Position numbers and translations under genes: made by a program | In this document: positions 44,805 to 54,368 of the stretch, one piece after another | Layout of the letters: each line of letters starts with the position of its first letter | How positions within the stretch are numbered: the first letter of the stretch is position 1 | Notes under the pieces: generated by a model | Database searches by the model: none | The model's input: the letters and a program-made list of their open reading frames with translations, nothing else | What the model was told of the DNA's origin: nothing | Source: Oceanitalea sp047302425 | GTDB lineage: Bacteria; Actinomycetota; Actinomycetes; Actinomycetales; Actinomycetaceae | Direction of reading: 5' to 3' | DNA: 64,000 nt | Assembly: GCF_047302425.1 (NCBI RefSeq) | Contig: NZ_CP154855.1 | Coordinates: forward strand, 2,728,001-2,792,000

Positions 44805-45377
44805 GTGAAACGACTCGCCGTAGCCATCGGGGCACTCGTGCTCGTCCTTGCCGGGTGCTCAACCACGGACACCCCCGCCGAGCAGGCAGCCACCGGCGCC
44901 CAGGCCGAGTTCCTCGACGCCCACGGCCTGGCGGGGATGGACGTCACCGAGATCATCGACCACCTCGACCGGCTCGGCGGCACCGACCGGCCCACCGACC
45001 TCATGGCCTCCATCCGCCCCGACGAACTGGTCTTCTCCGACGGGCAGCAGGAGCTGGCCCTGGACATGCCCGAAGACCGCTTCTACCTGTCCGTGGCCCC
45101 CTACGTCGACCAGACCCACGAGTGCTTCTACCACAGCCTCACCACCTGCCAAGGTGAGCTCACCGGCCAGGACCTCGACGTGCGGATCGTCAACGACGAC
45201 GGAGAGGTCCTCCTCGAAGAGGAGATGACCACCTTCGACAACGGCTTCGTCGGACTCTGGCTGCCCCGCGACGTCCAGGGCACCGTCGAGGTCAGCTACG
45301 ACGGGCGGACCGGTGCCACGGACTTCACCACCACCGACGAGGGCGCCACCTGCCTGACCACCCTCCAGCTCACCTGA
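44805..45377 (+). CDS. cueP: CueP-family copper-binding lipoprotein
   Basis: 190 residues from GTG 44805 with AGGAG upstream. Signal peptide and lipobox VLAGCSTT. The C-terminal two-thirds matches CueP: RFYLSVAPYVDQTHECFYHSLTTCQGELTGQDL and a final GATCLTTLQL, giving the three conserved Cys. Salmonella CueP is a major periplasmic copper-binding protein with Cu-reducing activity; here it would be membrane-tethered. Its end overlaps a decayed M23 gene convergently. Confidence 0.92.
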   Translation: MKRLAVAIGALVLVLAGCSTTDTPAEQAATGAQAEFLDAHGLAGMDVTEIIDHLDRLGGTDRPTDLMASIRPDELVFSDGQQELALDMPEDRFYLSVAPYVDQTHECFYHSLTTCQGELTGQDLDVRIVNDDGEVLLEEEMTTFDNGFVGLWLPRDVQGTVEVSYDGRTGATDFTTTDEGATCLTTLQLT

Positions 45378-45775
45378 CCACCGGCCGCTCATCCCACACG
45401 GGCACGTCCGGGCCCGCCAGGAACAGCATCGGGTCGGTGTACCCACCACGGTCGTAGACCCCGAAGTGCAAGTGACAGCCGGTGAAGTTGCGGTCGTTTC
45501 CCACGGCCGTGATCACCTGTCCGCCATCCACCCGCTGCCCCACACGCGCACCCCACTCCGCCCGCGTACATGTGGTTGTGGCTCGTCTGTCTCCCGGCGC
45601 CGTGGTCGATGACAACCACGTGCCCCCGTCAGCCCCAAGCGCGGGTGGGGGCCGGGCCCGGGCGTAGACCGCGGCGTCAGCGGAAGCGAAGATCGGCATC
45701 CCACACGGGGCCCCGGCGTCGGTGCCGCCGCCGGCGGGAGGCGCCCCAGCGGGGAGACCGGGCCGGGTCGATCAT
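45370..45775 (-). pseudogene. M23 peptidase remnant, multiply frameshifted
   Basis: M23 sequence is spread over three frames: GGGTDAGAPCGMPIFASADAAVYARA (45690-45740), VVIDHGAGRQTSHNHMYAGGV near 45550-45620, then RVGQRVDGGQVITAVGN...TGCHLHFGVYDRGGYTDPM (45400-45540). At least two frameshifts, near 45640 and 45550, separate them. The N-terminal half is absent. HxH (CHLHF) survives but the gene cannot give a normal product. Confidence 0.8.
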
Positions 45776-45836
45776 GCTTTGGCGACCCGACTCCGAAGAA
45801 CCCGACAAGATGCTGAGTCTCGATGAGACGAACCGA

Positions 45837-46485
45837 TCATGACCCCAGCTGTACGCCGAAGGATGCGAGATGGTCGCGGGCGTCGACCGGGACACCGAGA
45901 AGGTTGACCTCGAAGTGGAGGTGACAGCCGGTCGAGCCTCCGGCGCCCTGAGGGTCGAGCTGTGGGTCTCCGCCGATGCTGGCGATCTGCTGGCCGGCGG
46001 TGACGTGGTCGCCGGTGCGGACCAGGATCGAGCCGGTCAGGACGTGTCCGTACCGGGTGATCACTCCTCCGGTGCCGTCGTGGTCGATGACGATCTGGTT
46101 GCCGGTGCGGCCCTGGTAGCCGCCGGCTCCTTGCCAGATGACGACCCCGTCGGCTGCTGCGTACACGGGAGTGGACCCGCAGGCGTTGGCGACGTCGGAG
46201 CCCGTGTGGAGGTGGTGTTGACCGGTGATCGGGTGGGTTCGGTATCCGAACGGGGAGGTCAGGTGGCCGCTGGTCGGGTTCGCCCAGCCCTGGGGGCTGA
46301 TGGCTCCGGTGGACACCTCGCCCGCGCAGGGGGCACGTCCGAAGCGATTGGCCGCCTGCTGGTCCGGTAGTGAGACCAGGTCCACTGCGGGACTCGCTGC
46401 CGTCGTCTGGGCTTGGAAGGCGTCGACGATGGCGGTCGCGTCCGGCCAGTAGGTTTCGTAGTGCCAGGGGTTGGCGTTCCGCTGG
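45837..46485 (-). pseudogene. M23 peptidase, 5'-truncated at the island junction
   Basis: Open from the junction (NANPWHYETYWPDATAIVDAFQAQTT...) through an intact M23 domain: LTSPFGYRTHPITG, HLHTGSDVANACGS (HxxxD) and GCHLHFEVNLLG (HxH), ending at 45837. The N-terminal part of the gene is lost where pepA sequence begins. A start at GTG 46385 could allow a 182-residue product, without a visible signal peptide. Such proteins occur on actinobacterial integrative elements as wall-opening enzymes. Confidence 0.75.
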
Positions 46486-46741
46486 GGCCCACCGCCACGA
46501 GCACGGGCGCCTGCGAGGACGGGAAGGCGATGGCCGTGCCCACCTCGGGCGTGAAGCCGGCGCGCTCGAGGGCCGCCAGGCCGACACCGAGGACCTCGGG
46601 GACCTCGCCGTCGCGAGCGACGGGGACGGCGAGCGCGTCGGCGTCCACGCTCCCGCCGTCGGCGACGACGGTGGCCGTGGGCGCGGCGTGCAGCGAGGGC
46701 ACGATCCGGGCGAGGGTGTCGTCGAGGGTGGTGGTGCTCAT
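46485..46741 (-). pseudogene. pepA: Leucyl aminopeptidase, N-terminal fragment
   Basis: ATG 46741 with AAGGAG nine bases upstream. About 85 residues (MSTTTLDDTLARIVPSLHAAP...GFTPEVGTAIAFPSSQAPVLVAVGPSG) match the start of the M17 N-terminal macro-like domain. The catalytic domain (normally to ~490 residues) is missing; sequence becomes M23 peptidase at ~46485. It lies 31 bases after the AbgT transporter gene, the original operon partner. Marks the end of core chromosome. Confidence 0.8.
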
Positions 46742-46772
46742 GACGAGGACTCCTTCGGGGGCGGGTGCCGGG

Positions 46773-48425
46773 TCACCCCGGCAGGTTGACGGGCGAGCCC
46801 GGGCCCCAGGGGATGCCGAGCACGAACCACAGGACGAAGAGCACCGTCCACGCGACGAGGACCGCGACGGCGTAGGGCAGCATGAGCGCGATGATCGTCC
46901 CGATGCCCGCGTCCTTCTTGTAGCGCTGCGCGACGGTGACCATGAACGGCAGGTACACCATGAGCGGCGTGAGGACGTTGACGGGCGAGTCGCCCACCCG
47001 GTAGGCCGCGAGCAGGGTCTGCGGGGCGACGTCGAGGGTGGCGAAGATCGGGATGAACACCGGCGCGAAGATCACCCACTTCGGCACGAGGCCGGGGAGG
47101 ATGACGTCGAGGACGACGATGACGAGGACGAACGCGAGGAGCAGGACGATCGCGGGCACGTTCGCCTGCTCGAGCAGCTCGGCCGCGGAGACGGCCGCCA
47201 CCGTGGGCAGGTTGCTCCAGTTAAAGAGCGCGATGAACTGGGCGATCATGAGGAACATGATGAGCAGCCCGCCCAGGCTGCCGAAGGTCGTGCCGATCGC
47301 CCCCACGGCGGCGTCCCCGCCGACCAGCGTCCGCGCCCCCGCCCCGTAGGCCACCCCGGCGACGAGGAAGGCGAGGGAGATGATGAAGATGAGGCTCGCC
47401 ATGAACGGGGTCGTGCCGATGATGGCGCCGGTCTCCGGGTGTCGCAGCGGCGCGCCGGGCGGTGCGGTGAGCAGCGCGACGACGACGACGTACCCGAGCA
47501 GCGCCCACAGCGTGAAGCGCAGCCCGCGGGAGACCGCCGCCTCGTCCACCTCCGCCTCCTCCTCGGCCCCGCTCCCGTCCGTGGGCTCGTAGGTCCCGAG
47601 CCGCTTCTCGGTGACGAGCACCGTGACGAGGAGGACGACGACGGCGAGCACGACCGAGGAGACGACGGCGAAGTAGAAGTTCTGCGTCACCTCGATCGTG
47701 TCCATGCCCGCGGTCGAGAGCACCTCGTTGGTGATCTCGGTGAGCATGCTGTCCGAGGGGGTGATGAGGAGGTTCGCGCCGAAGACCGCGCCGACCCCGG
47801 CGAAGGCGGCGGCGAGGCCGGCCAGCGGGTGGCGACCCACCGAGAGGAAGGCCGCGGCAGCCAGCGGCACGAGGATGAGGTAGCCGGCGTCTGTGGCGAC
47901 CGAGGACAGGACGCCGACGAAGATGAGGACGAAGGCCAGCCACCGGGGCGGCGCCACCTTGACGACCTTGCGGATGAGCGCGGCCATGAGGCCCGCGTGC
48001 TCGGCGACGCCCACACCGGCCATCGCGATGAGCACGGTGGCGACGACGCCGAAGCCGGCGAAGTTGTCGACGAAGGAGGAGAAGAAGTAGCGCAGGCCCT
48101 CGACCGACAGGAGGCTGCGGACCTCGAAGGTCTCCTCCGCGACGATGTAGTCCGGCAGCGTCGCCGGCTCACCCGTCGTGGAGTCGTAGATCGAGTACGT
48201 CCCACCGAGGTGCTCGTTGATCTGGTTGAACTCGTCGCGCGGGACTGGGATGACGACCTCGTCGGTCACGCTGACGCCCGCCCAGGCGAGCAGCGCGGAC
48301 AAGGCGGCCACGACCCCGATGAGGTAGACGAACATGATCGACGGGTTCGGCACCTTGTTGCCGACTCGCTCGATCCAGTCGAGAAACCCCGACGCCTCGG
48401 AGGTCTTCTTCTCGGTGGTCGCCAT
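46773..48425 (-). CDS. AbgT-family transporter (p-aminobenzoyl-glutamate type)
   Basis: 550 residues from ATG 48425 (GTG 48482 is an upstream alternative). About 12 helices. AbgT-family motifs: GFLDWIERVGNKVPNPSIMFVYLIG, SDSMLTEITNEVL, and the C-terminal VGDSPVNVLTPLMVYLPFMVTVAQRYKKDAGIGTIIALMLPY. Members import p-aminobenzoyl-glutamate or export sulfonamide-type antimetabolites. The downstream peptidase gene (now truncated) would fit release of p-aminobenzoate or use of peptides. Confidence 0.93.
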   Translation of the reverse strand: MATTEKKTSEASGFLDWIERVGNKVPNPSIMFVYLIGVVAALSALLAWAGVSVTDEVVIPVPRDEFNQINEHLGGTYSIYDSTTGEPATLPDYIVAEETFEVRSLLSVEGLRYFFSSFVDNFAGFGVVATVLIAMAGVGVAEHAGLMAALIRKVVKVAPPRWLAFVLIFVGVLSSVATDAGYLILVPLAAAAFLSVGRHPLAGLAAAFAGVGAVFGANLLITPSDSMLTEITNEVLSTAGMDTIEVTQNFYFAVVSSVVLAVVVLLVTVLVTEKRLGTYEPTDGSGAEEEAEVDEAAVSRGLRFTLWALLGYVVVVALLTAPPGAPLRHPETGAIIGTTPFMASLIFIISLAFLVAGVAYGAGARTLVGGDAAVGAIGTTFGSLGGLLIMFLMIAQFIALFNWSNLPTVAAVSAAELLEQANVPAIVLLLAFVLVIVVLDVILPGLVPKWVIFAPVFIPIFATLDVAPQTLLAAYRVGDSPVNVLTPLMVYLPFMVTVAQRYKKDAGIGTIIALMLPYAVAVLVAWTVLFVLWFVLGIPWGPGSPVNLPG

Positions 48426-48536
48426 GCGCGCCCCGTTCGCAGATCCGCTCGCGCGCACCCGCTTCTCCGCCCTCGCAGGCACCCGCGACGCGGCTCAGCA
48501 TAGCGACGGTGGGGGCCGCTGCGGCAGCCCCTCACG

Positions 48537-50090
48537 TCAGCTGAAGGGCAGGACGACCGGTACCCAGAGGACGGCGACGGCGAGGAAGAGCAGCAGGAGG
48601 GGCAGTCCGAGCCTGCCGTAGTCACCGAAGCGGTACCCGCCCGGCTCCAGCACCATCGTGTTGGCCGGGGTGGCCACCGGCGTGAGGAACGAGGCGGCAC
48701 CGGAGACCGCCAGCGCCATCATGAAGGGCAGGACCGAGACCGAGAGGTCGGTGGCCAGCGCGGCGGCGACCGGCACGAGGATGAGCACGGTCGCGGTGTT
48801 GGAGATGAGCTGCCCGAGCACCACGGTGAGCACGCACATGGCGAGCAGCGCCACGCGCGGGGAGCTCTGCCCGACGACGCCGAGCAGCTCCTCGGCGATC
48901 CGGTCCGCCGTGCCCGTGGTGATGAAGGCGGTGGACAGCGGGATCATGCCCGCGACGAGCACGACGGTGGACCAGCCGATCTTCCGGAAGGCCTGGACGG
49001 GGGTGAGCACACCGGACAGGATGAGCGCGCACGCCGCGAGGAGCCCGGCGACCGCGGGCGGCACCGCACCGGTGGCGAGAAGCAGCACCATGAGCAGGAG
49101 GACGGCCACCGTGCGCCGGGCCCCACGCCCCAGCGGGACGCCGCGGCGCAGCTCGTCCGGCGGGGTCGCGACGAGCACGTCGGGCCCGGAGGTGTGCCGC
49201 TCGAGGTCCTCCCAGGTGCCGCTGACGAGCAGGGTGTCCCCCGGCCGCAGGGCGGACTCCGGGTCGGTGAGGTCCTCACCGCCCCGCTGGACCGCGACGA
49301 CGACGAGGTCTCCGCTCGGTGTCGCCATGCCGGGGAAGACGTGCAGACCGACGAGCGTGGACCGGGGCGCGACGATGACCTCCGCGACCCCGCGCTCGGC
49401 GCTCGTCAGCCGCTGGTCGGCGGGCAGCGCGTACTGCTCGCGCAGCGCTCCGGTCACCGCGGTGAGGTCGTTGGGCAGCTCGCTGGGCGTGCGGTTCGGA
49501 AGGAGGAGGGGCCCGAGGAACACGATGATCAGCAGGGTCCCGAGGAGCAGCGGGACACCGGCCAGCCCGAACTCGAAGAAGCCGAAGGCCCGCTCGCCGG
49601 CGTCCTGCGCGGCCTCGCTGACGATGATGTTCACCGGGGTGCCGGTGAGCAGGAGCATCGACCCGGCGTGCGCCGTGAACGCGAACGGGAGCAGCAGGTG
49701 CGACACCGGGATCCCGGCCCGGGTGGCCACGACGACGACCATCGGGATGAGGGCGGCCACGGCCCCGTTGACGCTGATGAAGGCCGTGAGGACCGCGACG
49801 AGGAGGCAGACGGCGAGGAGGACCGCCGTGCGCGTCGTGCCGGCCCGGCGGACGACCTGGCCGCCGGCCCACGCCGTCACCCCGGTGGCCTCCAGCGCCT
49901 CGCTCACGACGAAGAGCGCGGCGATGAACAGGACCGTCGGGTCGCCGAAGCCGGAGAGGGCCTCGTCGAGCTCGAGCACCCCGGTGGCCCACAGCGCCAG
50001 GGCCACCCCCACCGCCACGACGGCGAGCGGGATCCGTCCGGAGACGAAGGCGACGATGGCCGCGACGAGGATGATCAGCGTCGCGGCCAT
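48537..50090 (-). CDS. SLC13/DASS-type permease with RCK_C domain
   Basis: 517 residues from ATG 50090 with AAGGAG seven bases upstream (GTG 50096 overlaps that site too closely). Two blocks of helices flank a soluble TrkA-C/RCK_C region (AEVIVAPRSTLVGLHVFPGM... and a second GDTLLVSGTWEDLERH). Family motifs include LLLTGTPVNIIVSEAA and FLTPVATPANTMVLEPG. The substrate may be sulfate, dicarboxylate or another anion and cannot be told. Gap to the RNase J gene is 17 bases. Confidence 0.9.
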   Translation of the reverse strand: MAATLIILVAAIVAFVSGRIPLAVVAVGVALALWATGVLELDEALSGFGDPTVLFIAALFVVSEALEATGVTAWAGGQVVRRAGTTRTAVLLAVCLLVAVLTAFISVNGAVAALIPMVVVVATRAGIPVSHLLLPFAFTAHAGSMLLLTGTPVNIIVSEAAQDAGERAFGFFEFGLAGVPLLLGTLLIIVFLGPLLLPNRTPSELPNDLTAVTGALREQYALPADQRLTSAERGVAEVIVAPRSTLVGLHVFPGMATPSGDLVVVAVQRGGEDLTDPESALRPGDTLLVSGTWEDLERHTSGPDVLVATPPDELRRGVPLGRGARRTVAVLLLMVLLLATGAVPPAVAGLLAACALILSGVLTPVQAFRKIGWSTVVLVAGMIPLSTAFITTGTADRIAEELLGVVGQSSPRVALLAMCVLTVVLGQLISNTATVLILVPVAAALATDLSVSVLPFMMALAVSGAASFLTPVATPANTMVLEPGGYRFGDYGRLGLPLLLLFLAVAVLWVPVVLPFS

Positions 50091-50107
50091 CGTCACACTC
50101 CTTCGGG

Positions 50108-51793
50108 CTACGCCTCGACGACCACCGGGATGATCATCGGCCGGCGGCGCAGCCGGCTGGAGGCCCAGCGGCCCACCACCCGGCGCATGACCTGCTGCAG
50201 CTGGCGCGTGTCGGTGGTGCCGCCGCGGGCCGCGTTGGTCAGCTCCTCGGCGACCTTGGGCAGGATCGCGTCGAACACCGACTCGTCCTCGGCCATGCCG
50301 CGCGCCTGAATGTGCGGGCCGGCGACGACCGCGCCGGTCGCGGAGTCCACCGCGGCGAAGATCGAGATGAAGCCCTCCTCGCCGAGGATCCGGCGGTCCT
50401 TGAGCTCGGCCTCGGTGATCTCCCCGACGCTCGAGCCGTCGACGTAGACGTAGCGGCTGGGGACGGCCCCGACGATGCGGGCCCTGCCGTCGACGAGGTC
50501 GACGACGACGCCGTCCTCGGCGAGCACGACCCGCTCGGCAGGCACGCCGGTCTTGACGGCGAGCGCCCCGTTGGCCACGAGGTGACGGATCTCCCCGTGC
50601 ACCGGCATGACGTTGCGCGGCTTGACGATGTTGTAGCAGTAGAGCAGCTCACCGGCGCTGGCGTGGCCCGAGACGTGCACGCGGGCGTTGGCCTGGTGGA
50701 CGACCTTCGCGCCGAGGCGGGTGAGCCCGTTGATGACCCGGTAGACCGAGTTCTCGTTGCCCGGGATGAGGGAGGAGGCGAAGATCACCGTGTCCCCCGG
50801 GCCCACCGACACGCGGTGGTCGCGGTTGGCGATGCGGCTGAGGGCCGCCATCGGCTCACCCTGCGAGCCCGTCGCCATGAGGACGAGCTCGTCGTCCCGC
50901 AGGTCGTCGACCTGCTTGATGTCGACGACGGTGTCCTCCGGGACGTGCAGGTACCCGAGGTCCGCCGCGATCTTCATGTTCCGCACCATCGAGCGGCCGA
51001 CGAAGGCGACCTTGCGGCGGTGTGCGTAGGCGGCGTCGAGCACCTGCTGCACGCGGTGCACGTGCGAGGCGAAGGAGGCGACGACGATCTTCTGCGTCGC
51101 GTCGGCGAAGACCGAGTCGAGGACGGGGCCGATCTCGGCCTCCGCCGTCGTGAACCCGGGAACCTCGGCGTTGGTCGAGTCGGTCATGAACAGGTCCACG
51201 CCCTCCTCGCCGAGGCGGGCGAAGGCGCGCAGGTCGGTGATGCGGCCGTCGAGCGGCAGCTGGTCCATCTTGAAGTCACCGGTGTGCAGGACGTTGCCGG
51301 CCCCGGTGCGGACCATGACGGCCAGCGCGTCGGGGATCGAGTGGTTGACGGCGACGAACTCGGTCTCGAAAGGCCCGAAGCGCTCGACCTGCCCCTCCTT
51401 CACCGCACGGGTGCGGGGGGTGATGCGGTGCTCCTTGAGCTTGGCCTCGATGAACGCGAGCGTGAGCTGGGAGCCGATGAGCGGGATGTCCTGGCGCAGG
51501 CGCAGGAGGTAGGGCACGGCACCGATGTGGTCCTCGTGGCCGTGAGTGAGGACGATCGCCTCGATGTCCCCCATCCGGTCGGCGATGTAGTCGAAGTCCG
51601 GGAGGATGAGGTCGACGCCGGGCTGGTCGTCCTCGGGGAAGAGCACGCCGCAGTCGATGACGAGCAGACGGCCCTCGTACTCGAGGACGGCCATGTTGCG
51701 GCCGACCTCACCCAGGCCGCCGAGGGCGACGATGCGCATCGCACCCGGCGCGAGGGGCGCGGGGGGCGCGAGGTCGGGGTGGGTGTGGCTCAC
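50108..51793 (-). CDS. rnj: Ribonuclease J
   Basis: 561 residues from GTG 51793, overlapping the dapA stop (GTGA), with AAGGA upstream. Metallo-beta-lactamase motif LTHGHEDHIGAVPYLL, GNVLHTGDFKMD, the beta-CASP part with DSTNAEVPG and ATGSQGEPMAALSRIAN, and the C-terminal HVSGHASAGEL and MPVHGEIRHL. Endo/5'-exonuclease in RNA maturation and decay. The dapA-rnj order is conserved in actinobacteria. Confidence 0.96.
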   Translation of the reverse strand: MSHTHPDLAPPAPLAPGAMRIVALGGLGEVGRNMAVLEYEGRLLVIDCGVLFPEDDQPGVDLILPDFDYIADRMGDIEAIVLTHGHEDHIGAVPYLLRLRQDIPLIGSQLTLAFIEAKLKEHRITPRTRAVKEGQVERFGPFETEFVAVNHSIPDALAVMVRTGAGNVLHTGDFKMDQLPLDGRITDLRAFARLGEEGVDLFMTDSTNAEVPGFTTAEAEIGPVLDSVFADATQKIVVASFASHVHRVQQVLDAAYAHRRKVAFVGRSMVRNMKIAADLGYLHVPEDTVVDIKQVDDLRDDELVLMATGSQGEPMAALSRIANRDHRVSVGPGDTVIFASSLIPGNENSVYRVINGLTRLGAKVVHQANARVHVSGHASAGELLYCYNIVKPRNVMPVHGEIRHLVANGALAVKTGVPAERVVLAEDGVVVDLVDGRARIVGAVPSRYVYVDGSSVGEITEAELKDRRILGEEGFISIFAAVDSATGAVVAGPHIQARGMAEDESVFDAILPKVAEELTNAARGGTTDTRQLQQVMRRVVGRWASSRLRRRPMIIPVVVEA

Positions 51794-52689
51794 AGAAGTC
51801 CTTCCTGGCGCAGCACCTGTTCCAGTGCCACGATCTCGTTCTCCGCGGCGCGCACGAGCGGCAGCCGCACGGCCGGGCTGGGCAGTCGGCCCTGGAGGTG
51901 AAGTGCCTCCTTGACCATGACGGCGCCCTGGCCACCTCCCATGATGGCATTGACCAGGCCGCGGGTGCGGTTGGCGACGGCGCGGGCGGCGACGAGGTCG
52001 CCGTCGTCGACCTCCGCGACCATCTCGGCGTAGGCACCGGCCGCGAGGTGCCCGACGACGCTGACGACGCCGGAGGCGCCGTGCGCGAGCCACGCGAAGT
52101 TCAGCCCGTCGTCGCCGGAGTAGAACTCCAGGCCGGTGCGGGCCATGCGCTCGAAGCCGTGCGGCACGTCCCCGGTGGCGTCCTTGACCGCGAGGATGCG
52201 GGGGTGCTCGGCGAGCCGGTCGAGCGCCTCGTCGCCGATGGCGACGCCGGTGCGGCCGGGGATGTCGTAGAGCATGACCGGCAGACCGGTGGAGTCGGCG
52301 ATGGTCTCGATGTGGGTGACGACACCCGCCTGGGAGGGGCGGTTGTAGTACGGGGTGACGACGAGCAGCCCGTGGGCGCCGGTGCGCTCGGCGCTCTTGG
52401 CGATGCGCACGGCGTGGGCGGTGTCGTTGGAGCCGGCACCGGCGATGACCATGGCGCGGTCCCCCACCGCCTCGACGACGCCGCGCACGAGCGCGTCCTT
52501 CTCGGGCTGGTGGGTGGTCGAGGACTCCCCGGTCGTCCCGTTGACGACGAGGCTGTCGCAGCCGGCGTCGACGAGGTCGACGGCCAGCTGCTGCGCTGTG
52601 GGGACGTCGACCGAGCCGTCGGCGTGGAAGGGGGTCACCATGGCGACCGACACCGAGCCGAAGGTGCGCGAGGGTGCGGCAGCGTTCAT
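51790..52689 (-). CDS. dapA: 4-hydroxy-tetrahydrodipicolinate synthase
   Basis: 299 residues from ATG 52689. TIM-barrel motifs: NGTTGESSTTHQPEKDALV, VVTPYYNRPSQAGVVTHI (active-site Tyr), LPVMLYDIPGRTGVAI, and Schiff-base Lys in ILAVKDATGDV. Condenses pyruvate with aspartate semialdehyde for lysine and diaminopimelate. Divergent from the GNAT gene; dapB is 3 kb away. Confidence 0.96.
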   Translation of the reverse strand: MNAAAPSRTFGSVSVAMVTPFHADGSVDVPTAQQLAVDLVDAGCDSLVVNGTTGESSTTHQPEKDALVRGVVEAVGDRAMVIAGAGSNDTAHAVRIAKSAERTGAHGLLVVTPYYNRPSQAGVVTHIETIADSTGLPVMLYDIPGRTGVAIGDEALDRLAEHPRILAVKDATGDVPHGFERMARTGLEFYSGDDGLNFAWLAHGASGVVSVVGHLAAGAYAEMVAEVDDGDLVAARAVANRTRGLVNAIMGGGQGAVMVKEALHLQGRLPSPAVRLPLVRAAENEIVALEQVLRQEGLL

Positions 52690-52769
52690 GGGGACGACGG
52701 TACCGTCCACGCGGCCGACGGACTGCGGCGGTCCGCCCCGTGACCGCCCGGCGCCGGTAGCCTGCACGG

Positions 52770-53402
52770 GTGAGGATGGACAGCGGACCGCACGACGCGG
52801 ACGACCTGCTCGGTGCCCTGGCAGCCGGCGCGATGCCCGACGACGACCCGCACGCGGGTCACGACCACGGCCCGACGGCGGACCTCTCGGTCCGTCCGTC
52901 CGTCCCGGAGGACGCCGGGCTCATCACCGGGCTGCAGCTGGCGGCCTGGCGCGCGCGCGGGATCATCACCGAGGAGGAGCTCGGCGCCGTCGACACCGCG
53001 GCGGTGACCGCCCAGTGGCGGGCCGCCGTCACCGAGCCGCCCTCGCCGCGCCACCGGGTGCTCACGGCCTGCGCCGGCGCCGAGGTCGTCGGCTTCCTCG
53101 CCTTCGCGCCCGTCGAGGGCGTGGACCTGCCGGACGCGGCGGGCGACGTGCCGCTCGAGGTGCTCGCCCTCGAGGTCACCGCCTCCCACACCCGCGAGGG
53201 TCACGGCTCGCGCCTCCTCGCCGCCTGCGTGGACCTCGCCCGGGATGCCGGGGCGACCTCCCTGCTCACCTGGGCCGGGCAGACCGACGACGCCCGCACC
53301 CGGTTCCTCTCCTCGGCAGGCTTCGCCCCCGCCGGTCCGCGCCGGGTGCTGGCGACCGGTGCGGGCGAGGTCGTCGAGAGCTGCTGGTTCGCCCAGGTCT
53401 GA
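52770..53402 (+). CDS. GNAT-family N-acetyltransferase
   Basis: 210 residues from GTG 52770; ATG 52776 is two codons in. TAGCCT seven bases upstream of GTG looks like a -10 element, so a leaderless transcript is likely. An acidic N-terminus (~40 residues, HAGHDHGPT) precedes a GNAT domain with LEVTASHTREGHGSRLLAACVDLARDAGA (acetyl-CoA loop RxGxGS-like) and RFLSSAGFAPAG. Substrate unknown. Confidence 0.85.
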   Translation: MRMDSGPHDADDLLGALAAGAMPDDDPHAGHDHGPTADLSVRPSVPEDAGLITGLQLAAWRARGIITEEELGAVDTAAVTAQWRAAVTEPPSPRHRVLTACAGAEVVGFLAFAPVEGVDLPDAAGDVPLEVLALEVTASHTREGHGSRLLAACVDLARDAGATSLLTWAGQTDDARTRFLSSAGFAPAGPRRVLATGAGEVVESCWFAQV

Positions 53403-53423
53403 GCCGGGGGCCACACTCGGGCC

Positions 53424-54356
53424 ATGACCGAGAAGATCATCCTCGACTGCGACCCGGGGCACGACGACGCGCTGGCAATCCTCCTCGCGGCGGGCGACCC
53501 GCGCTGCGAGCTGCTGGGCATCACGACCGTCGCCGGCAACCAGACGATCGAGAAGGTCACCCGCAACGCCCGCGCGGTGTGCACCGTGGCCGGGGTCGAC
53601 GTGCCGGTGGCGCAGGGCGCCGCACGGCCGCTGGTCCGTGAGCCGATCGTGGCGCCGGACTACCACGGGGACAGCGGCCTGGACGGGCCGGAGCTGCCGG
53701 AGCCCGCCGTGGGCCTGGACGGGCGGCGGGCCGCCGAGCTCATCGTCGAGACGGTCCTCGCGCACGAGCCGGGCACGGTGACGCTCGTGCCGACCGGCCC
53801 GCTCACAAACATCGCCCTCGCGCTCGCCCGCGAGCCGCGGCTCGCGGACCTGGTCAAGCGGGTGGTGCTCATGGGCGGCAGCTACACCCGCGGCAACCGC
53901 ACGCCGGCCGCGGAGTTCAACATCCTCGTCGACCCGGAGGCGGCCGACGCGGTCTTCGCCGCCTCCTGGCCGGTGACCATGGTGGGCCTGGACCTCACCC
54001 ACCAGGCCCTCGCCGACGACGCCTTCCGGGCGCGGGTGCGGGAGCTCGGCACTCCCCTGGCCGCCTTCGTCGACGAGCTGCTCGAGTTCTTCACCCGTGC
54101 CTACGCGCGGCGCGGCTTCCCCGCGCCCGCCGTGCACGACCTGTGCGCGGTGGCCGCGGCGCTCGACCCCGAGATCATGAGCTACCGGGACGCCTTCGTC
54201 ACGGTCGAGACGGCGGGACGATGGACGACCGGCATGACCGTCACCGACTTCGACGGCGACCTCGGGCGCCCGCTGCGGACCTCCGTGGCCGTCGGCCTGG
54301 ACCGTGAGCGGTTGTGGGACATGACGGTCGCGGCTCTCGCCGCCCTCGGGCGCTAG
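53424..54356 (+). CDS. Inosine-uridine-preferring nucleoside hydrolase
   Basis: 310 residues from ATG 53424, 21 bases after the GNAT gene. Ca2+-site motif IILDCDPGHDDALAIL at the N-terminus, TVAGNQTIEKVTRNA, VTLVPTGPLTNIALAL, VVLMGGSYTRGNRTPAAEFNILVDPEAADAVF and AVHDLCAVAAALDP. Full-length for the family. Cleaves the N-glycosidic bond of ribonucleosides in salvage; base preference not determined. Confidence 0.94.
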   Translation: MTEKIILDCDPGHDDALAILLAAGDPRCELLGITTVAGNQTIEKVTRNARAVCTVAGVDVPVAQGAARPLVREPIVAPDYHGDSGLDGPELPEPAVGLDGRRAAELIVETVLAHEPGTVTLVPTGPLTNIALALAREPRLADLVKRVVLMGGSYTRGNRTPAAEFNILVDPEAADAVFAASWPVTMVGLDLTHQALADDAFRARVRELGTPLAAFVDELLEFFTRAYARRGFPAPAVHDLCAVAAALDPEIMSYRDAFVTVETAGRWTTGMTVTDFDGDLGRPLRTSVAVGLDRERLWDMTVAALAALGR

Positions 54357-54368
54357 CCGGCCCGCGGC

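Noticed and set aside
46470..46500. tRNA-linked attachment site at the island junction
   Set aside because: No tRNA-like cloverleaf or obvious direct repeat was seen near the junction.
46413..48503. A 696-codon open frame on the plus strand
   Set aside because: Antisense to the AbgT gene; its Arg/Asp/Glu/Gly-rich content without domains is the usual shadow of a high-GC membrane-protein gene.
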